DNA of 64,000 bases from Paenibacillus dendritiformis (GCF_945605565.1 NZ_OX216966.1:981001-1045000); one strand, 5' to 3'. Shown: positions 8,283-17,549, counted from the first letter of the stretch. The notes: generated by a model not told the origin, from the letters alone. Numbers and translations are program-made.

Positions 8283-8453
8283 TTGAGTAACGAGCATATG
8301 TTGGAACGCAAAAATGAATTGCTGCGCCGCAATATTCAACAGTATCTTCTTCTAGAGAACCAGCACGGACTAAGCCAGCAGGAGCAGCACTTTTTGCAGC
8401 ATCTCATTAAGGAAATGCATCAGAACAATTATGAGATGAACCGTCAATCGTAA
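8283..8453 (+). CDS. Small hypothetical protein (56 aa)
   Basis: A TTG start at 8283 with GGGAGTGA upstream opens a 56-codon frame ending in TAA at 8451-8453. The product is hydrophilic, rich in Gln, Asn, Leu and His (NELLRRNIQQYLLLENQHG, then EQHFLQHLIKEMHQNN), and likely to form one or two helices. A strong terminator follows 43 bp later, so it appears to be a stand-alone transcript; a -10-like TATACT lies about 70 bp upstream. No known family is recognised. The case rests on the RBS, codon pattern and terminator. Confidence 0.6.
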   Translation: MSNEHMLERKNELLRRNIQQYLLLENQHGLSQQEQHFLQHLIKEMHQNNYEMNRQS

Positions 8454-8495
8454 CCCCCTCCCGCTTATTTGCAGCCCTAGGGCGTGCCATATAGC

Positions 8496-8527
8496 GAAGA
8501 GTCCGGATGCCCGGGCTCTTTTTTTCA
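8496..8527 (+). terminator. Terminator after the 56-aa gene
   Basis: GAAGAGTCCGG, loop ATG, then CCCGGGCTCTT followed directly by seven T residues. It separates the small gene from the helicase gene. Confidence 0.85.
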
Positions 8528-8602
8528 TGGGAGGATAACATGTACAATGGAGAACATCGGGCTTGAACCGAGAGCAGCAACAGGCAACAACGAAAGGATA
8601 GT

Positions 8603-10840
8603 ATGTCCATGCAAGAAAAGGAAGTGTTCTTGGCACGCAAGCAGCGAGAGGGCATCGTTCTCAATGTGGTACAGACAGAGGCGGTCCTTCATACCGACGG
8701 GCCAATGCTGCTGCTGGCCTCTCCCGGATCGGGGAAGACGACGACGATTGTCATGAAGATCGGGTACCTGATCGTGGAAAAGAAGGCGGATCCGTCCCGC
8801 ATTAAAGCGATCACCTTCAGCAGGGCGTCTGCGGGAGACATGAGGGATCGGTTCGCGCGGCTCTGTCCCGAGCTGCCGGTCCGCGGGGTCGATTTCTCGA
8901 CGATTCACAGTCTGGCATTCGCGGTCACGCGCGAGCATCTCCGGAATGCTCGCACCGATTTCCAGATCATTGAAGGGGATGTCGACCTGGAGAACCGGGA
9001 AGAAGCCCCCATGGGAATGCCGGCTCTTCACAAAAAGCTCATTCTCCGCGAACTGTACAAGACGATCGCAGGAGAACATATCGCCGATGATCAGATGGAT
9101 GAATTAACGACCTACATCAGCTTCGTCAAAAATAAATTGCTCCCTCCGGATCAATGGGAGCTCGTCCCTTGCAGCGTACCGAAGGCGGCGCATATCGCGC
9201 GGCAGTACGAACAATTCAAGCGATCGGGAACGGACAAGCTCCTGCTTGATTACGACGATATGCTGACGGTCGCCCATGAGGCGTTCAGCCGGGACCGGAA
9301 GCTGCTGCAGCGGTACCAGTCCCGCTATGATTATATTTTGACCGATGAGAGCCAGGATACGTCGCTCGTGCAGCACGAGATTATCGGCAAGCTGGCGCAG
9401 CCGCACCGGAATCTGTGCGTCGTGGCTGACGATGATCAGAGCATTTATACGTGGCGGGCCGCAGAGCCGGATTATTTGCTTCAATTCAAGCAAGTGTACC
9501 CGGACGCGAAGCTTCTGAAAATGGAGCAGAATTACCGCTCATCGCGCAATATCGTCGAAGTGGCCAGCCGCTTCATCAAGCAGAACAAGCAGCGGTATGA
9601 CAAGCAGATGTTTACGGCCAACCCGCCGCAACGGCCGATTGCCATCACAGAGGTCGCCGAATACGAGGATCAGGCGAAAAGGGTGGCGGAGAGCGTGTCC
9701 GCCATTGCCAATTTGCGCGACACGGCTGTGCTCTACCGCAACAATTCATCTTCGATTGCGCTTATGAATGAGTTCGATCGCGCCGGCATTCCGTTCTTTA
9801 TCCGGGACGGGGACAGCCGGTTCTTCTCACATTGGGTGGTCGAGGATGTGCTGAACTTTATGCGGATGGCATTTACCGATCGGCGGCCTGATCTTTTGGA
9901 AAAAATTCATCTCAAGTTCAACGGCTACATCTCGAAGCAGCAAATGGCGGCCTTGAAGGACATTCACAACGGCGAATCGGTCTTCGACAATCTGCTTCGC
10001 CATGTGCCGCTGCAGGACTACCAGATCAGCCTGCTGCAGGAAAGCAAGGATACCTTCGCCCGGATGAAGGAGATGACCCCGCAAGCGGCTATCCGCGTCA
10101 TCCGCACGAAGCTGGGCTATGACAAGGCCGTCGAGAAAACATGCGAGCGGCTCGGCTTCCGCAAAGAGTATATTGTCGGCATATTGAACACATTGGACAA
10201 TATCGCCGACGGCCTCGCTACGCTGCCGGACTTCGCGGCGCGCTTGAAGCAGCTGGAGGCGATAATGGCTTCCTCCAAGCGGAACCGGGGCGCTAACGCG
10301 GTCACGTTCTCCACCTTTCACAGCGCGAAGGGGCTGGAGTTCGAGCATGTATTCATGATCGACCTGGTGGAAGGCATCATTCCGTCACAGGAGGACATTC
10401 GCAGCTACGACAAAGGCGAGACCGCGGAGATGGAGGAAGCGGTCCGGCTGTTCTATGTGGGCATGACGCGGGCAAAATCCAATCTTGAACTGTTGTCCTA
10501 CCGGGAGCGGGGCGGCGAGAAGGCGAAGCGCTCCCGGTTCGTGTCATATGTGGAAAAGCTTCAGCCGGCGGCTGCGGCGAGCCCGGCACCGGCGCCGATC
10601 GTGTCCGTACCGCAGGCAGGAACGGTCCCTATGGTCCCGAATGCAATTCGGACATGGAGCGGGATCGGGGCCGGAACGAAGGTGAAGCATTCGTCCTTCG
10701 GCCCGGGCGAGATTGTCAGCCTGGACGAAGAGGCTGTCGAGATTCAATTCGCCGGCGAGCGGAAGCGGCTGTCCGCTTCCACTTGCCTGAGCCGCGGGCT
10801 ATTGGCGTTGGTGGAAGAAGCCATCCCTTCACGTGGATAA
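8603..10840 (+). CDS. UvrD/Rep-family DNA helicase (YjcD-like)
   Basis: A 745-residue superfamily 1A helicase that would unwind DNA 3'-5' using ATP. Visible motifs in order: Walker A ASPGSGKTT (39-47), motif Ia ITFSRASAGDM, motif II DESQDT, motif III DDDQSIYTWRAAEPDYLL, motif IV EQNYRSS, motif V TFHSAKGLEFEHVFM, motif VI RLFYVGMTRAK. A C-terminal ~50-residue Tudor-like tail (GTKVKHSSFGPGEIVSL) resembles that of PcrA. The length and the atypical 2B region suggest the B. subtilis YjcD type rather than PcrA itself, and no ligA or pcrB lies alongside. ATG 8603 has AAAGGATAG upstream. The specific repair role is not known. Confidence 0.88.
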   Translation: MSMQEKEVFLARKQREGIVLNVVQTEAVLHTDGPMLLLASPGSGKTTTIVMKIGYLIVEKKADPSRIKAITFSRASAGDMRDRFARLCPELPVRGVDFSTIHSLAFAVTREHLRNARTDFQIIEGDVDLENREEAPMGMPALHKKLILRELYKTIAGEHIADDQMDELTTYISFVKNKLLPPDQWELVPCSVPKAAHIARQYEQFKRSGTDKLLLDYDDMLTVAHEAFSRDRKLLQRYQSRYDYILTDESQDTSLVQHEIIGKLAQPHRNLCVVADDDQSIYTWRAAEPDYLLQFKQVYPDAKLLKMEQNYRSSRNIVEVASRFIKQNKQRYDKQMFTANPPQRPIAITEVAEYEDQAKRVAESVSAIANLRDTAVLYRNNSSSIALMNEFDRAGIPFFIRDGDSRFFSHWVVEDVLNFMRMAFTDRRPDLLEKIHLKFNGYISKQQMAALKDIHNGESVFDNLLRHVPLQDYQISLLQESKDTFARMKEMTPQAAIRVIRTKLGYDKAVEKTCERLGFRKEYIVGILNTLDNIADGLATLPDFAARLKQLEAIMASSKRNRGANAVTFSTFHSAKGLEFEHVFMIDLVEGIIPSQEDIRSYDKGETAEMEEAVRLFYVGMTRAKSNLELLSYRERGGEKAKRSRFVSYVEKLQPAAAASPAPAPIVSVPQAGTVPMVPNAIRTWSGIGAGTKVKHSSFGPGEIVSLDEEAVEIQFAGERKRLSASTCLSRGLLALVEEAIPSRG

Positions 10841-10967
10841 TGGGCGGGCCGGGCCAGCGAATTCTATGCATGCTGGAGGCGGCCTGCCTGCGCTTCGCGT
10901 ATGCTGGAGCGCCGGACCATTCGTCGGCCCAGGCCGAGGTCGCCCCTTCCTCTACGGAAGACATGGG

Positions 10968-11352
10968 CTAGCTGGACATCGCGTGCGTGCGCCGCTTCCG
11001 CCTCAACCCGGCCTGCTCGGCATTCCAGCGGAAGGTCAATATCGCGATGGTCATGCAGAGCACGGTGAATCCGGCCAGGATGGCGAGCGGCTCCCATACC
11101 AGGTCGGCCGATCCGCCTGCATGAATGGCAGCGTCCATCGCGGTGGGCCATCACATAGAAGGCCGTGACCATTGTCGCGCCGAACAGCACATTCATCGTC
11201 AGCACGCCTGCGAGCAGCCGCTCGGAAGACGCCGGGTTATCGAAATAGATTCCAAGACCCGCCAACAACGCAAGCGGAAAGGCTATGGTCCAGAACAGCA
11301 TATGAATATCGCGAAAAATCCCGATGAGCGTTGTACGGAAAATCGTAATCAT
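10968..11352 (-). pseudogene. ABC-2 type permease, broken by internal deletion and frameshift
   Basis: The first ~70 codons read as a normal ABC-2 permease start (MITIFRTTLIGIFRDIHMLF, two hydrophobic segments, ending FYVMAHR). Near 11130-11140 the frame is lost. A second frame, without its own start, continues 'AMDAAIHAGGSADLVWEPL' and then the usual last membrane helix and a basic tail, ending at TAG 10968-10970. Together these give about 125 residues where the family has about 230-250, so roughly 300 bp encoding the central helices is missing. The partner ATPase upstream is intact. As built, this half cannot form a transporter. Confidence 0.8.
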
Positions 11353-11392
11353 CGCTAAAATTTCCTCCTTAATAGGGATTCGGTCAGACGGC

Positions 11393-12106
11393 TCAGCTTT
11401 CTGTCAGCCGCAGGTACAGCTCCTCCAGACTGTCCGCCTGATGCGCCGCGAGCAGCTCCTCTGGCGTCCCGGCAGCCTGAATGACGCCCCGGTTCATCAT
11501 GATGATGCGCGACGCGAGCTTATAATCCTCTTCCATATCGTGCGAGGTGAAGATGATAGAGGTCCCGGCCTCTGCGAGGGAATGAATCAATTCCCGGATG
11601 TCGTGCCGTGCCCGGGGGTCGAGCGCCGCCGTCGGCTCATCGAGGAACAGGAGCGCCGGATGATGCACAAGCGCTATGGCGATGGCGAGCCGCTTCTGTT
11701 GGCCGCCGGACAGCCGTGCCGCATCGGTCCGTGCGGCTTCGTTAAGTCCGCAGCGCCGCAGATGCTCCATCAGGATGCGGTCGGGCAACCGGCAGCCATA
11801 AAAAGCGGCGAACATACGCAAATTTTCCAAAGCGTTAAAACCGGGAAAGAACGGAGTCGACTGCAGCTGCAGGCCGATATGGCGATAGGGATCTGCGGTC
11901 CAGTAGCTGATCTGTCCCTGATCCGGCCGCCGCAGGCCAAGCAGCAAATCAAGCGTCGTCGACTTCCCGGCTCCATTCGCTCCGATGATGGCAAGCACCT
12001 CCCCCTGCCGAATCGTCACGTCCACGCCGTTCACCACGGTACGGCGCCCGAATGCTTTGACGAGCCCCGCCGCTTCGATTAAGATGTCCGCTTGCTGCAT
12101 GGTCAT
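11393..12106 (-). CDS. ABC transporter ATP-binding protein
   Basis: A 237-residue ATPase subunit of an ABC-2 exporter (drug or lantibiotic-type). Walker A GANGAGKS at 42-49, signature LSGGQ at 132-136, Walker B LLFLDEP with Asp156 and Glu157, and the switch His in FTSHDMEED. The start is ATG 12104-12106, 11 bases after AAGGAG; an upstream in-frame ATG at 12151 lies inside the operator and is not favoured. It is 40 bp upstream of the broken permease and downstream of padR in the same direction, so the pair was presumably a PadR-controlled export operon. With the permease ruined it may be an orphan or work with another permease. Confidence 0.87.
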   Translation of the reverse strand: MTMQQADILIEAAGLVKAFGRRTVVNGVDVTIRQGEVLAIIGANGAGKSTTLDLLLGLRRPDQGQISYWTADPYRHIGLQLQSTPFFPGFNALENLRMFAAFYGCRLPDRILMEHLRRCGLNEAARTDAARLSGGQQKRLAIAIALVHHPALLFLDEPTAALDPRARHDIRELIHSLAEAGTSIIFTSHDMEEDYKLASRIIMMNRGVIQAAGTPEELLAAHQADSLEELYLRLTES

Positions 12107-12130
12107 GAACTGATCATCTCCTTTTTTATT

Positions 12131-12160
12131 TATCCAATGTTTTATATACAATGTTGGATA
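12131..12160. promoter_or_regulatory. Probable PadR operator before the ABC genes
   Basis: TATCCAATGT (12131-12140) and ATGTTGGATA (12151-12160) are inverted copies of TATCCAA/TTGGATA. The same TTGGATA element occurs twice upstream of padR. The site lies just upstream of the ATPase gene, where a repressor would act. Confidence 0.6.
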
Positions 12161-12226
12161 TATGGGTGAAAGGATAGCCGCTCGCTCCGGTATACGGGGA
12201 AACGGCTATGGCAAGATTGCTCCTGG

Positions 12227-12751
12227 CTACTGCTGCATCAGCCCGATGACTTTGCGGAGATAGGCGATATCCAGCTCCAGCAGCGCGATCGCATTGTCGA
12301 ACGAAGCTTCCGCGATAGGGGGAAGTCCGTATTGACGCTTAATCTCCTTCCCGAGCTTCCACTGCTCCAGAGTTGCTTCCAGCTCCTTCACGTTTTGCTC
12401 CAGCAGCGGCTTCGCTTCTTCACGGGGGAGCTCGTCGATCCAGGTCAGACCGAGCACGAAATCAGACTTAACCGAATGGGGCGCAAGGGTCAGCGATTCC
12501 CGCACCTTCTCTTTGAAATACCGCTCACCCTGTTCCGTAATGGCATAAATTTTGCGCAGGCGGGCTCCCGTCCGTTCCTCCGCTTCCGTCCGAATCAGCT
12601 CCTCTTTCTCCATCTTGTTCAAGGCGTAATAAATGGAGCCGGACAGCACATTCGTCCACACATCGATGCGACTGGTCTGAATCGTCTGTTGAATTTCATA
12701 GCCGTGCATCGGCTGCTGGCGCAGTAAGGAGAGAATAATCAAGTCGGTCAC
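12227..12751 (-). CDS. PadR-family transcriptional regulator
   Basis: A 174-residue PadR-type repressor: winged helix at residues ~1-75 (MTDLIILSLLRQQPMHGYEI, then SGSIYYALNKMEKEELI) and a C-terminal helical dimerisation part (~95-174). PadR proteins commonly repress adjacent ABC or drug-export genes and release DNA on ligand binding. Its promoter region and that of the ABC genes share TTGGATA elements, which argues for autoregulation and control of the neighbour. It lies 120 bp upstream of the ATPase gene, same strand. The ligand is unknown. Confidence 0.88.
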   Translation of the reverse strand: MTDLIILSLLRQQPMHGYEIQQTIQTSRIDVWTNVLSGSIYYALNKMEKEELIRTEAEERTGARLRKIYAITEQGERYFKEKVRESLTLAPHSVKSDFVLGLTWIDELPREEAKPLLEQNVKELEATLEQWKLGKEIKRQYGLPPIAEASFDNAIALLELDIAYLRKVIGLMQQ

Positions 12752-12800
12752 AATGCGTGAGCTCCCTTCTAATTATGCGAGAAATAATGACTGGTACAAT

Positions 12801-12830
12801 ATTGGATAACCAACATTGGATATTTGGTTG
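12801..12830. promoter_or_regulatory. Probable PadR operator before padR
   Basis: ATTGGATA occurs at 12801-12808 and again at 12815-12822, 14 bp apart, with TTGGATAACCAA forming a small palindrome at 12802-12813. This is about 50-80 bp upstream of the padR start, fitting negative autoregulation. Confidence 0.55.
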
Positions 12831-13368
12831 ATATCTGAATTATAGGGCGCGGAATGACTGGTGTCAATCCGCTTCTCTTCCCTTGATGACATTGTTGCAA
12901 TCGCCCCATCGGACTCCAGCTCTCCTATGCACAATATACATCGCTCTATGCGCTGACATTGCTCTATACATTGAATATATATGCCCGCTCTCTTTTGTCC
13001 AATCTCCCAACCGCTCAGGGAAGTTAGCCTCACTGCATTTTTCCTGGAAGATAAAGTCCGGTAAAGCTCATCTCTCGCAGGGCGCAGATTTGGTCGCATA
13101 AGCACGGCATGTCTGTGATCAGCCCGCCGCTCCACTCTTCAGTCCTATCATCATATTTTTGTCTACACAGCCTGCTCCATTTATTTCTGATATACTGTCC
13201 CATCCATTGCCGTGAGCATAGAACGATATTTTATAACGTTAATCTTGTGTATCATTAATGAAAATCGATGCGCTTTCGACCTCATCATTTTTGGCTGAGT
13301 TGCAAGATGTGATCATTCCTAAGCTGAGTTAAGGGGGAGGCAATCAAGGCCGTTCAGCTTATGGAGAG
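12831..13368. other. Intergenic stretch without recognised genes
   Basis: AT-richer DNA between padR and the repeat array. Only short unconvincing frames are present, none with a good ribosome binding site and family match. No tRNA or riboswitch fold was recognised by eye. Confidence 0.5.
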
Positions 13369-13666
13369 CCTGAGCCGATGGGAGAGTACGGATTGCGGAT
13401 ATGTGCTGCGGCAGATAGATAGGACCTGAGCGTTGGGGAGAGTACTCATAAGGGCTCGGCAGGCTGATATCTCTGAGCCGGCGGGTAGAGCAGGGCTAGG
13501 TACTATCATAGCTGGTATGACCTGAACGAAGGGTGAGGACAAGCTTTGGCTAGATCTGTCTGAAAGCAGGCTGATGACAAGGTCTAGGTAGTTATCCTGA
13601 ACGAAGGGGAGAGTGATAATCAAGAGCTGGACAAGACAATGTAATCCTGAACTGTGGGGAGAAGGC
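13369..13666 (+). repeat. Degenerate interspersed repeat array (CCTGAG-type core)
   Basis: Seven copies of a ~20-bp core begin at about 13369, 13425, 13472, 13521, 13559, 13596 and 13646, for example CCTGAGCCGATGGGAGAGTA, CCTGAGCGTTGGGGAGAGTA and CCTGAACGAAGGGGAGAGTG. Spacing is 37-56 bp and the spacers differ. The same core occurs near 26243 (CCTGAGTAGTTGGGAGAGTA). The region has no gene, and irregular spacing with degenerate copies argues against a CRISPR. Confidence 0.65.
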
Positions 13667-13813
13667 ATGGGATACCTGTACATCACGGCTTTTGTTACTT
13701 CCTGCTGGATTATGCAGGTCCATAACAGCAGCTTGATTCCGGCTTCCGAATTCAGACGGAGATGAGGCCGAATCGGCCACCGCTTACAGGGTGATGTATA
13801 ATGAGGAGTAGAG

Positions 13814-15283
13814 ATGATGTTCATGGAAAGAGGGATAATGATGTCACAGGTTAAGACCTACGGATTGTTCATTAATGGCGAGTGGAGGGTGACGGAGCAG
13901 ACTGCACCGCTGTTCGCCCCATATGATGGAGCGTTGCTGGCCCGCATCAGTCAGGCCGGCGAGGCGGAGCTGGAGGAGGCGGTCGCCGGGGCGCAGCGGG
14001 CGGCGGCGAAGATGAAGGCGATGCCCGCCCATGCCCGGGCCGATATCTTGCTGAAGGCGGTCGAGCAGATGACCGCGCGCAAGGAGGAGCTGGCCCGGCA
14101 GTTGGCCCAGGAAGCGGGCAAGCCGATTCGGGCTGCGCGCGCCGAGATGGAGCGGACGATTACGACGTACCGGTTCGCGGCAGAAGAGGCAAAGCGTCTC
14201 TACGGCGAGACGATCCCGATGGATGCGGCGCCGGGCGGGGAAGGCCGGTTCGGCTTCACGCTGCGCGAACCGCTCGGTGTCGTCGCCGCGATTACGCCGT
14301 TCAATTTCCCGGCGAATCTGGTGGCGCATAAGCTCGGCCCGGCCCTGGCCGCCGGCAATGCCGTCGTGCTGAAGCCGGCCTCCCAGACGCCGCTTAGCGC
14401 GCTCGCGATGGGAGATATTTTCCGCCAGGCCGGCCTGCCCGACGGGGCACTGCAGATTGTGACGGGCAGCGGCCGCGCCATCGGCGACCAATTCGTCACG
14501 GACGAGCGCGTGCGCAAGATTACGTTCACGGGCAGCGAGGAGGTCGGGGCACGCCTGAAGGCGAAGGCCGGGCTGCGCAAGACGACGCTGGAGCTCGGCT
14601 CGAATTCGGCGCTCATCGTCGAGCCCGGGGTGCCGCTGGAGCCGATTATTCCGCGCTGCGTGGAGGGGGCCTTCGGCTACGCCGGACAAGTCTGCATCTC
14701 CATCCAGCGCATCTATGTGCACGAGTCGATCTGCCAAGAGTTCACCGAGCGGTTCGTGGCGCGGACCCAGCAGCTGCAGGCCGGTAATCCGCTGGATGAG
14801 GCGACTGACATCAGCGCCATGATATCCGAGCGCGAAGCGGAGCGCATCGAGGGATGGGTGAACGCGGCCGTGGCGCAAGGGGCAGAGATTGCCTGCGGCG
14901 GCCGCCGCGAGGGAGGTTATTTCATGCCGACGGTGCTGCTCGGCGTGAAGCCGGATATGGACGTCTCATGCCGCGAGACCTTCGCGCCCGTCGTGTCCAT
15001 TGTCCCTTACGCCTCGCTCGATGAGGCGATTGCGCTGGCGAATCGCTCCGACTTCGGCCTGAACGCCGGCATGTATACGGCGAATCTGGCGGATGCGATG
15101 CGAGCCGCCCAGCAGCTTGAGGCGGGTGGCGTCATTATCAACGACATCCCGACCTTCCGCACCGATCATATGCCGTATGGCGGCGTCAAGAATAGCGGCT
15201 ACGGCCGGGAAGGCGTCAAATACGCGATTCAAGACATGACGGAATTAAAGTTCGTGTGCGTGAACACCTGGCCATCGGCATGA
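13814..15283 (+). CDS. NAD(P)-dependent aldehyde dehydrogenase
   Basis: A 489-residue member of the aldehyde dehydrogenase superfamily, oxidising an aldehyde to the acid. Residues: Asn164 in TPFNFPAN, the NAD-binding GS in FTGSEEVG, general base Glu260 in LELGSN and nucleophile Cys294 in GQVCIS. The SN-type motif LELGSNSA with GQVCISIQR resembles the lactaldehyde/succinate-semialdehyde-like branch, but the substrate cannot be fixed. GAGGAG with a 5-base gap supports ATG 13814; a second ATG pair at 13838 is the alternative start and would match family N-termini slightly better. It is a single gene. Confidence 0.88.
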   Translation: MMFMERGIMMSQVKTYGLFINGEWRVTEQTAPLFAPYDGALLARISQAGEAELEEAVAGAQRAAAKMKAMPAHARADILLKAVEQMTARKEELARQLAQEAGKPIRAARAEMERTITTYRFAAEEAKRLYGETIPMDAAPGGEGRFGFTLREPLGVVAAITPFNFPANLVAHKLGPALAAGNAVVLKPASQTPLSALAMGDIFRQAGLPDGALQIVTGSGRAIGDQFVTDERVRKITFTGSEEVGARLKAKAGLRKTTLELGSNSALIVEPGVPLEPIIPRCVEGAFGYAGQVCISIQRIYVHESICQEFTERFVARTQQLQAGNPLDEATDISAMISEREAERIEGWVNAAVAQGAEIACGGRREGGYFMPTVLLGVKPDMDVSCRETFAPVVSIVPYASLDEAIALANRSDFGLNAGMYTANLADAMRAAQQLEAGGVIINDIPTFRTDHMPYGGVKNSGYGREGVKYAIQDMTELKFVCVNTWPSA

Positions 15284-15441
15284 CGAGAACTTCGAAGGGA
15301 CGAGACGCCCGAATGCTAGAACCTGAATGGAATGGAACACAGTTCAACGGCTTGCGGTTTGTCACGGATTTGTGAATATCTTGGACCGGGACGGAAATGT
15401 ATAATGAAGGTATCGACAGGAGTCAGGGGGAGCTTATTCGA

Positions 15442-17082
15442 ATGATGAGACCAATAGTTGACGTTGCAGCCCGTATTGGCGTGCCGGCGGAGCAGCTTGA
15501 GCTCTACGGCAAGTATAAGGCGAAGCTGAGCCAGGAAGTATGGGAGGCGAATGCGCATCGGCCCGACGGCAAGCTGATTCTCGTGTCGGCGATGAATCCG
15601 ACGCCGGCGGGTGAGGGGAAGACGCTGACGACGATCGGGCTGACGCAGGGGCTGAACCGCATCGGACGGAAGGCGGTGGCGGCGCTGCGCGAGCCGTCGC
15701 TCGGGCCGTGCATGGGGATGAAGGGCGGCGCGACCGGCAGCGGAAGCGCTCAGATCGTGCCGGCGGAGGATATCAATCTTCATTTTACCGGAGATATTCA
15801 CGCGATTACGTCGGCGCATAATCTGTTGGCGGCCATGATCGACAATCATCTGTATCAGGGCAACGCGCTCGGCATCCAGCCGGAACGCATCGTCTGGAAG
15901 CGGGCTGTCGATATGAACGACCGCGCGCTGCGGCATATCGTCGCCGGGCTGGGCGACGGCAACGGTGCCGTACGGGAAGACGGCTTCATGATTACGACGG
16001 CTTCGGAGATTATGGCCGTGCTCTGTCTGTCCGAGGATATGGACGACATGCGGACGCGACTTGGCCGGATGGTGGTCGCCTATACCTATGAGGGCGAGCC
16101 GGTAACCGCGTCGCAGCTGCAAGCCGTCGAGGCGATGTGCGTGCTGCTGAAGGACGCCATCTATCCGAACCTGGTCCAGACAGTGGAAGGGGATCCGGTA
16201 TTGGTGCATGGCGGTCCGTTCGCCAACATCGCGCACGGCTGCAGCAGCGTGCGGGCGACGCGCTATGCGCTGAAGCTCGCCGACTATGTCGTGACCGAGG
16301 CCGGCTTCGGCGCCGATCTGGGCGCGGAGAAGTTCATGGATATCAAATGCCGCCAGAGCGGGCTGGCGCCGTCGGTTGTCGTCCTGGTCGCGACCGTGCG
16401 CGCCCTGAAGTATAACGGCGGCTTGGCGAAGGATCAGTTGGAGCAGGAGTCGCCGGAAGCGCTGGCGGCCGGATTTGCCAACCTGCGCCGCCACGTGGAG
16501 AATATGCGGAGCTTCGGCGTGCCGGTGGTCGTCGCGGTGAATCGGTTCGCGAACGATACGGAGAAGGAACTGGAGGCCGTTCAGCAGATGTGCCGCGAGA
16601 TCGGGGCAGAGGCGATTCTCTCCGAAGCGTGGGCGAAGGGCGGAGAAGGCGGCGCGGCACTGGCGGAAGCCGTCGTGCGGCTGGCGGACGCGCAGGAAAA
16701 CGGCCGGTTCCGGCTGCTGTACGAGGATGAGCTGCCGATCGAAGAGAAGATCGAAGCGATTGTTACCCGCATTTACCGCGGGGCCGAGGTGGCTTACAGC
16801 CCGGCCGCCAAGCGCGCGCTGCGCGAGCTGAAGCGGTTCGATACGGCGAAGCTCCCGGTCTGCATGGCGAAGACGCCGTATTCGTTCAGCGATCGGCCGG
16901 GTCTGCTCGGCGCGCCGGAAGGGTTCACGCTGGAGGTGCGCGACATTCGCTGGTCCGCGGGCGCGGGCTTCCTCGTCGTGCATACCGGCCAGGTGCTGAC
17001 GATGCCGGGCTTGCCGAAGCATCCGGCGGCGGAGCGGATCCGCCTCGATGAGGAGCAGGGCGTCGTCGGTCTAAGCGGATAA
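15442..17082 (+). CDS. fhs: Formate--tetrahydrofolate ligase
   Basis: Joins formate to tetrahydrofolate with ATP, giving 10-formyl-THF for purine synthesis and one-carbon metabolism. The sequence is a clear match along its length: ELYGKYKAKLS near the start, the ATP loop NPTPAGEGKTLTT, REPSLGPCMGMKGGATG, HFTGDIHAI, and KTPYSFSD near the end. ATG 15442 was chosen because homologues begin at this point and AGGGGGAG precedes it; an upstream ATG at 15397 would add 15 unsupported residues. The product of 546 residues is typical. The next gene follows 75 bp downstream on the same strand. Confidence 0.95.
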   Translation: MMRPIVDVAARIGVPAEQLELYGKYKAKLSQEVWEANAHRPDGKLILVSAMNPTPAGEGKTLTTIGLTQGLNRIGRKAVAALREPSLGPCMGMKGGATGSGSAQIVPAEDINLHFTGDIHAITSAHNLLAAMIDNHLYQGNALGIQPERIVWKRAVDMNDRALRHIVAGLGDGNGAVREDGFMITTASEIMAVLCLSEDMDDMRTRLGRMVVAYTYEGEPVTASQLQAVEAMCVLLKDAIYPNLVQTVEGDPVLVHGGPFANIAHGCSSVRATRYALKLADYVVTEAGFGADLGAEKFMDIKCRQSGLAPSVVVLVATVRALKYNGGLAKDQLEQESPEALAAGFANLRRHVENMRSFGVPVVVAVNRFANDTEKELEAVQQMCREIGAEAILSEAWAKGGEGGAALAEAVVRLADAQENGRFRLLYEDELPIEEKIEAIVTRIYRGAEVAYSPAAKRALRELKRFDTAKLPVCMAKTPYSFSDRPGLLGAPEGFTLEVRDIRWSAGAGFLVVHTGQVLTMPGLPKHPAAERIRLDEEQGVVGLSG

Positions 17083-17157
17083 CCCTATTGGCAGAGTCAT
17101 GAGAACGGATATAAGGATAGTAAGGTAAGGACAGCAAGACGAAGGGAGGATGGCGCC

Positions 17158-17463
17158 ATGGCGCTGGCAGAGATTACGGTCATTCCTATCGGGACGGAGT
17201 CGACGAGCTTGAGCTCGTACGTCGCCGATATGCAGCGTGCGATCGAGCAGGTCGACGGCATCGTCTACGAGCTGACGGCGATGGGGACGATTATTGAAGG
17301 ACCGCTGGATCGATTGTTCGAGGCGATCCGCGCATTGCACGAGAGCCCGTTCCAGAGCGGGGCTTCCCGGGTATCGACCGTCGTCAAAATCGACGATCGC
17401 CGCGACAAGGCTGGCTCAATCGGGCAGAAGCTGGCTTCCGTGCGGGAAAAGCTGGAGCATTAA
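17158..17463 (+). CDS. Thiamine-binding MTH1187/YqgV family protein (UPF0045)
   Basis: A 101-residue protein matching the MTH1187/YkoF-like family: AEITVIPIGT at the start, then 'YELTAMGTIIEGPLDRLFEAI', and a C-terminal helix. Members form a ferredoxin-like dimer or tetramer and bind thiamine or hydroxymethylpyrimidine-type ligands; the physiological role is unclear. GGGAGGATGG precedes the ATG. It is 75 bp after fhs and both end at a shared terminator, so co-transcription is likely. Confidence 0.85.
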   Translation: MALAEITVIPIGTESTSLSSYVADMQRAIEQVDGIVYELTAMGTIIEGPLDRLFEAIRALHESPFQSGASRVSTVVKIDDRRDKAGSIGQKLASVREKLEH

Positions 17464-17508
17464 AAAAATTATCCATAACGTCTCGCTGCTGCGGAGCGGC
17501 AAGACAGC

Positions 17509-17549
17509 AATCGCCTCCCCGGTCTGAACGACCGAAGGGAGGCGATTTT
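17509..17549. terminator. Bidirectional terminator between the YqgV-like and GDPD genes
   Basis: AATCGCCTCCC (17509-17519) and GGGAGGCGATT (17537-17547) make an 11-bp perfect stem, with T residues after it on the plus strand and A residues before it. It serves two convergent genes. Confidence 0.85.

Noticed and set aside
10864..10967. C-terminal extension of the broken permease frame
   Set aside because: This part is out of frame with the true permease end, which stops at 10968-10970.
13369..13666. CRISPR-like repeat/spacer pattern
   Set aside because: Cores are degenerate, spacing varies from 37 to 56 bp, and there are no cas genes.
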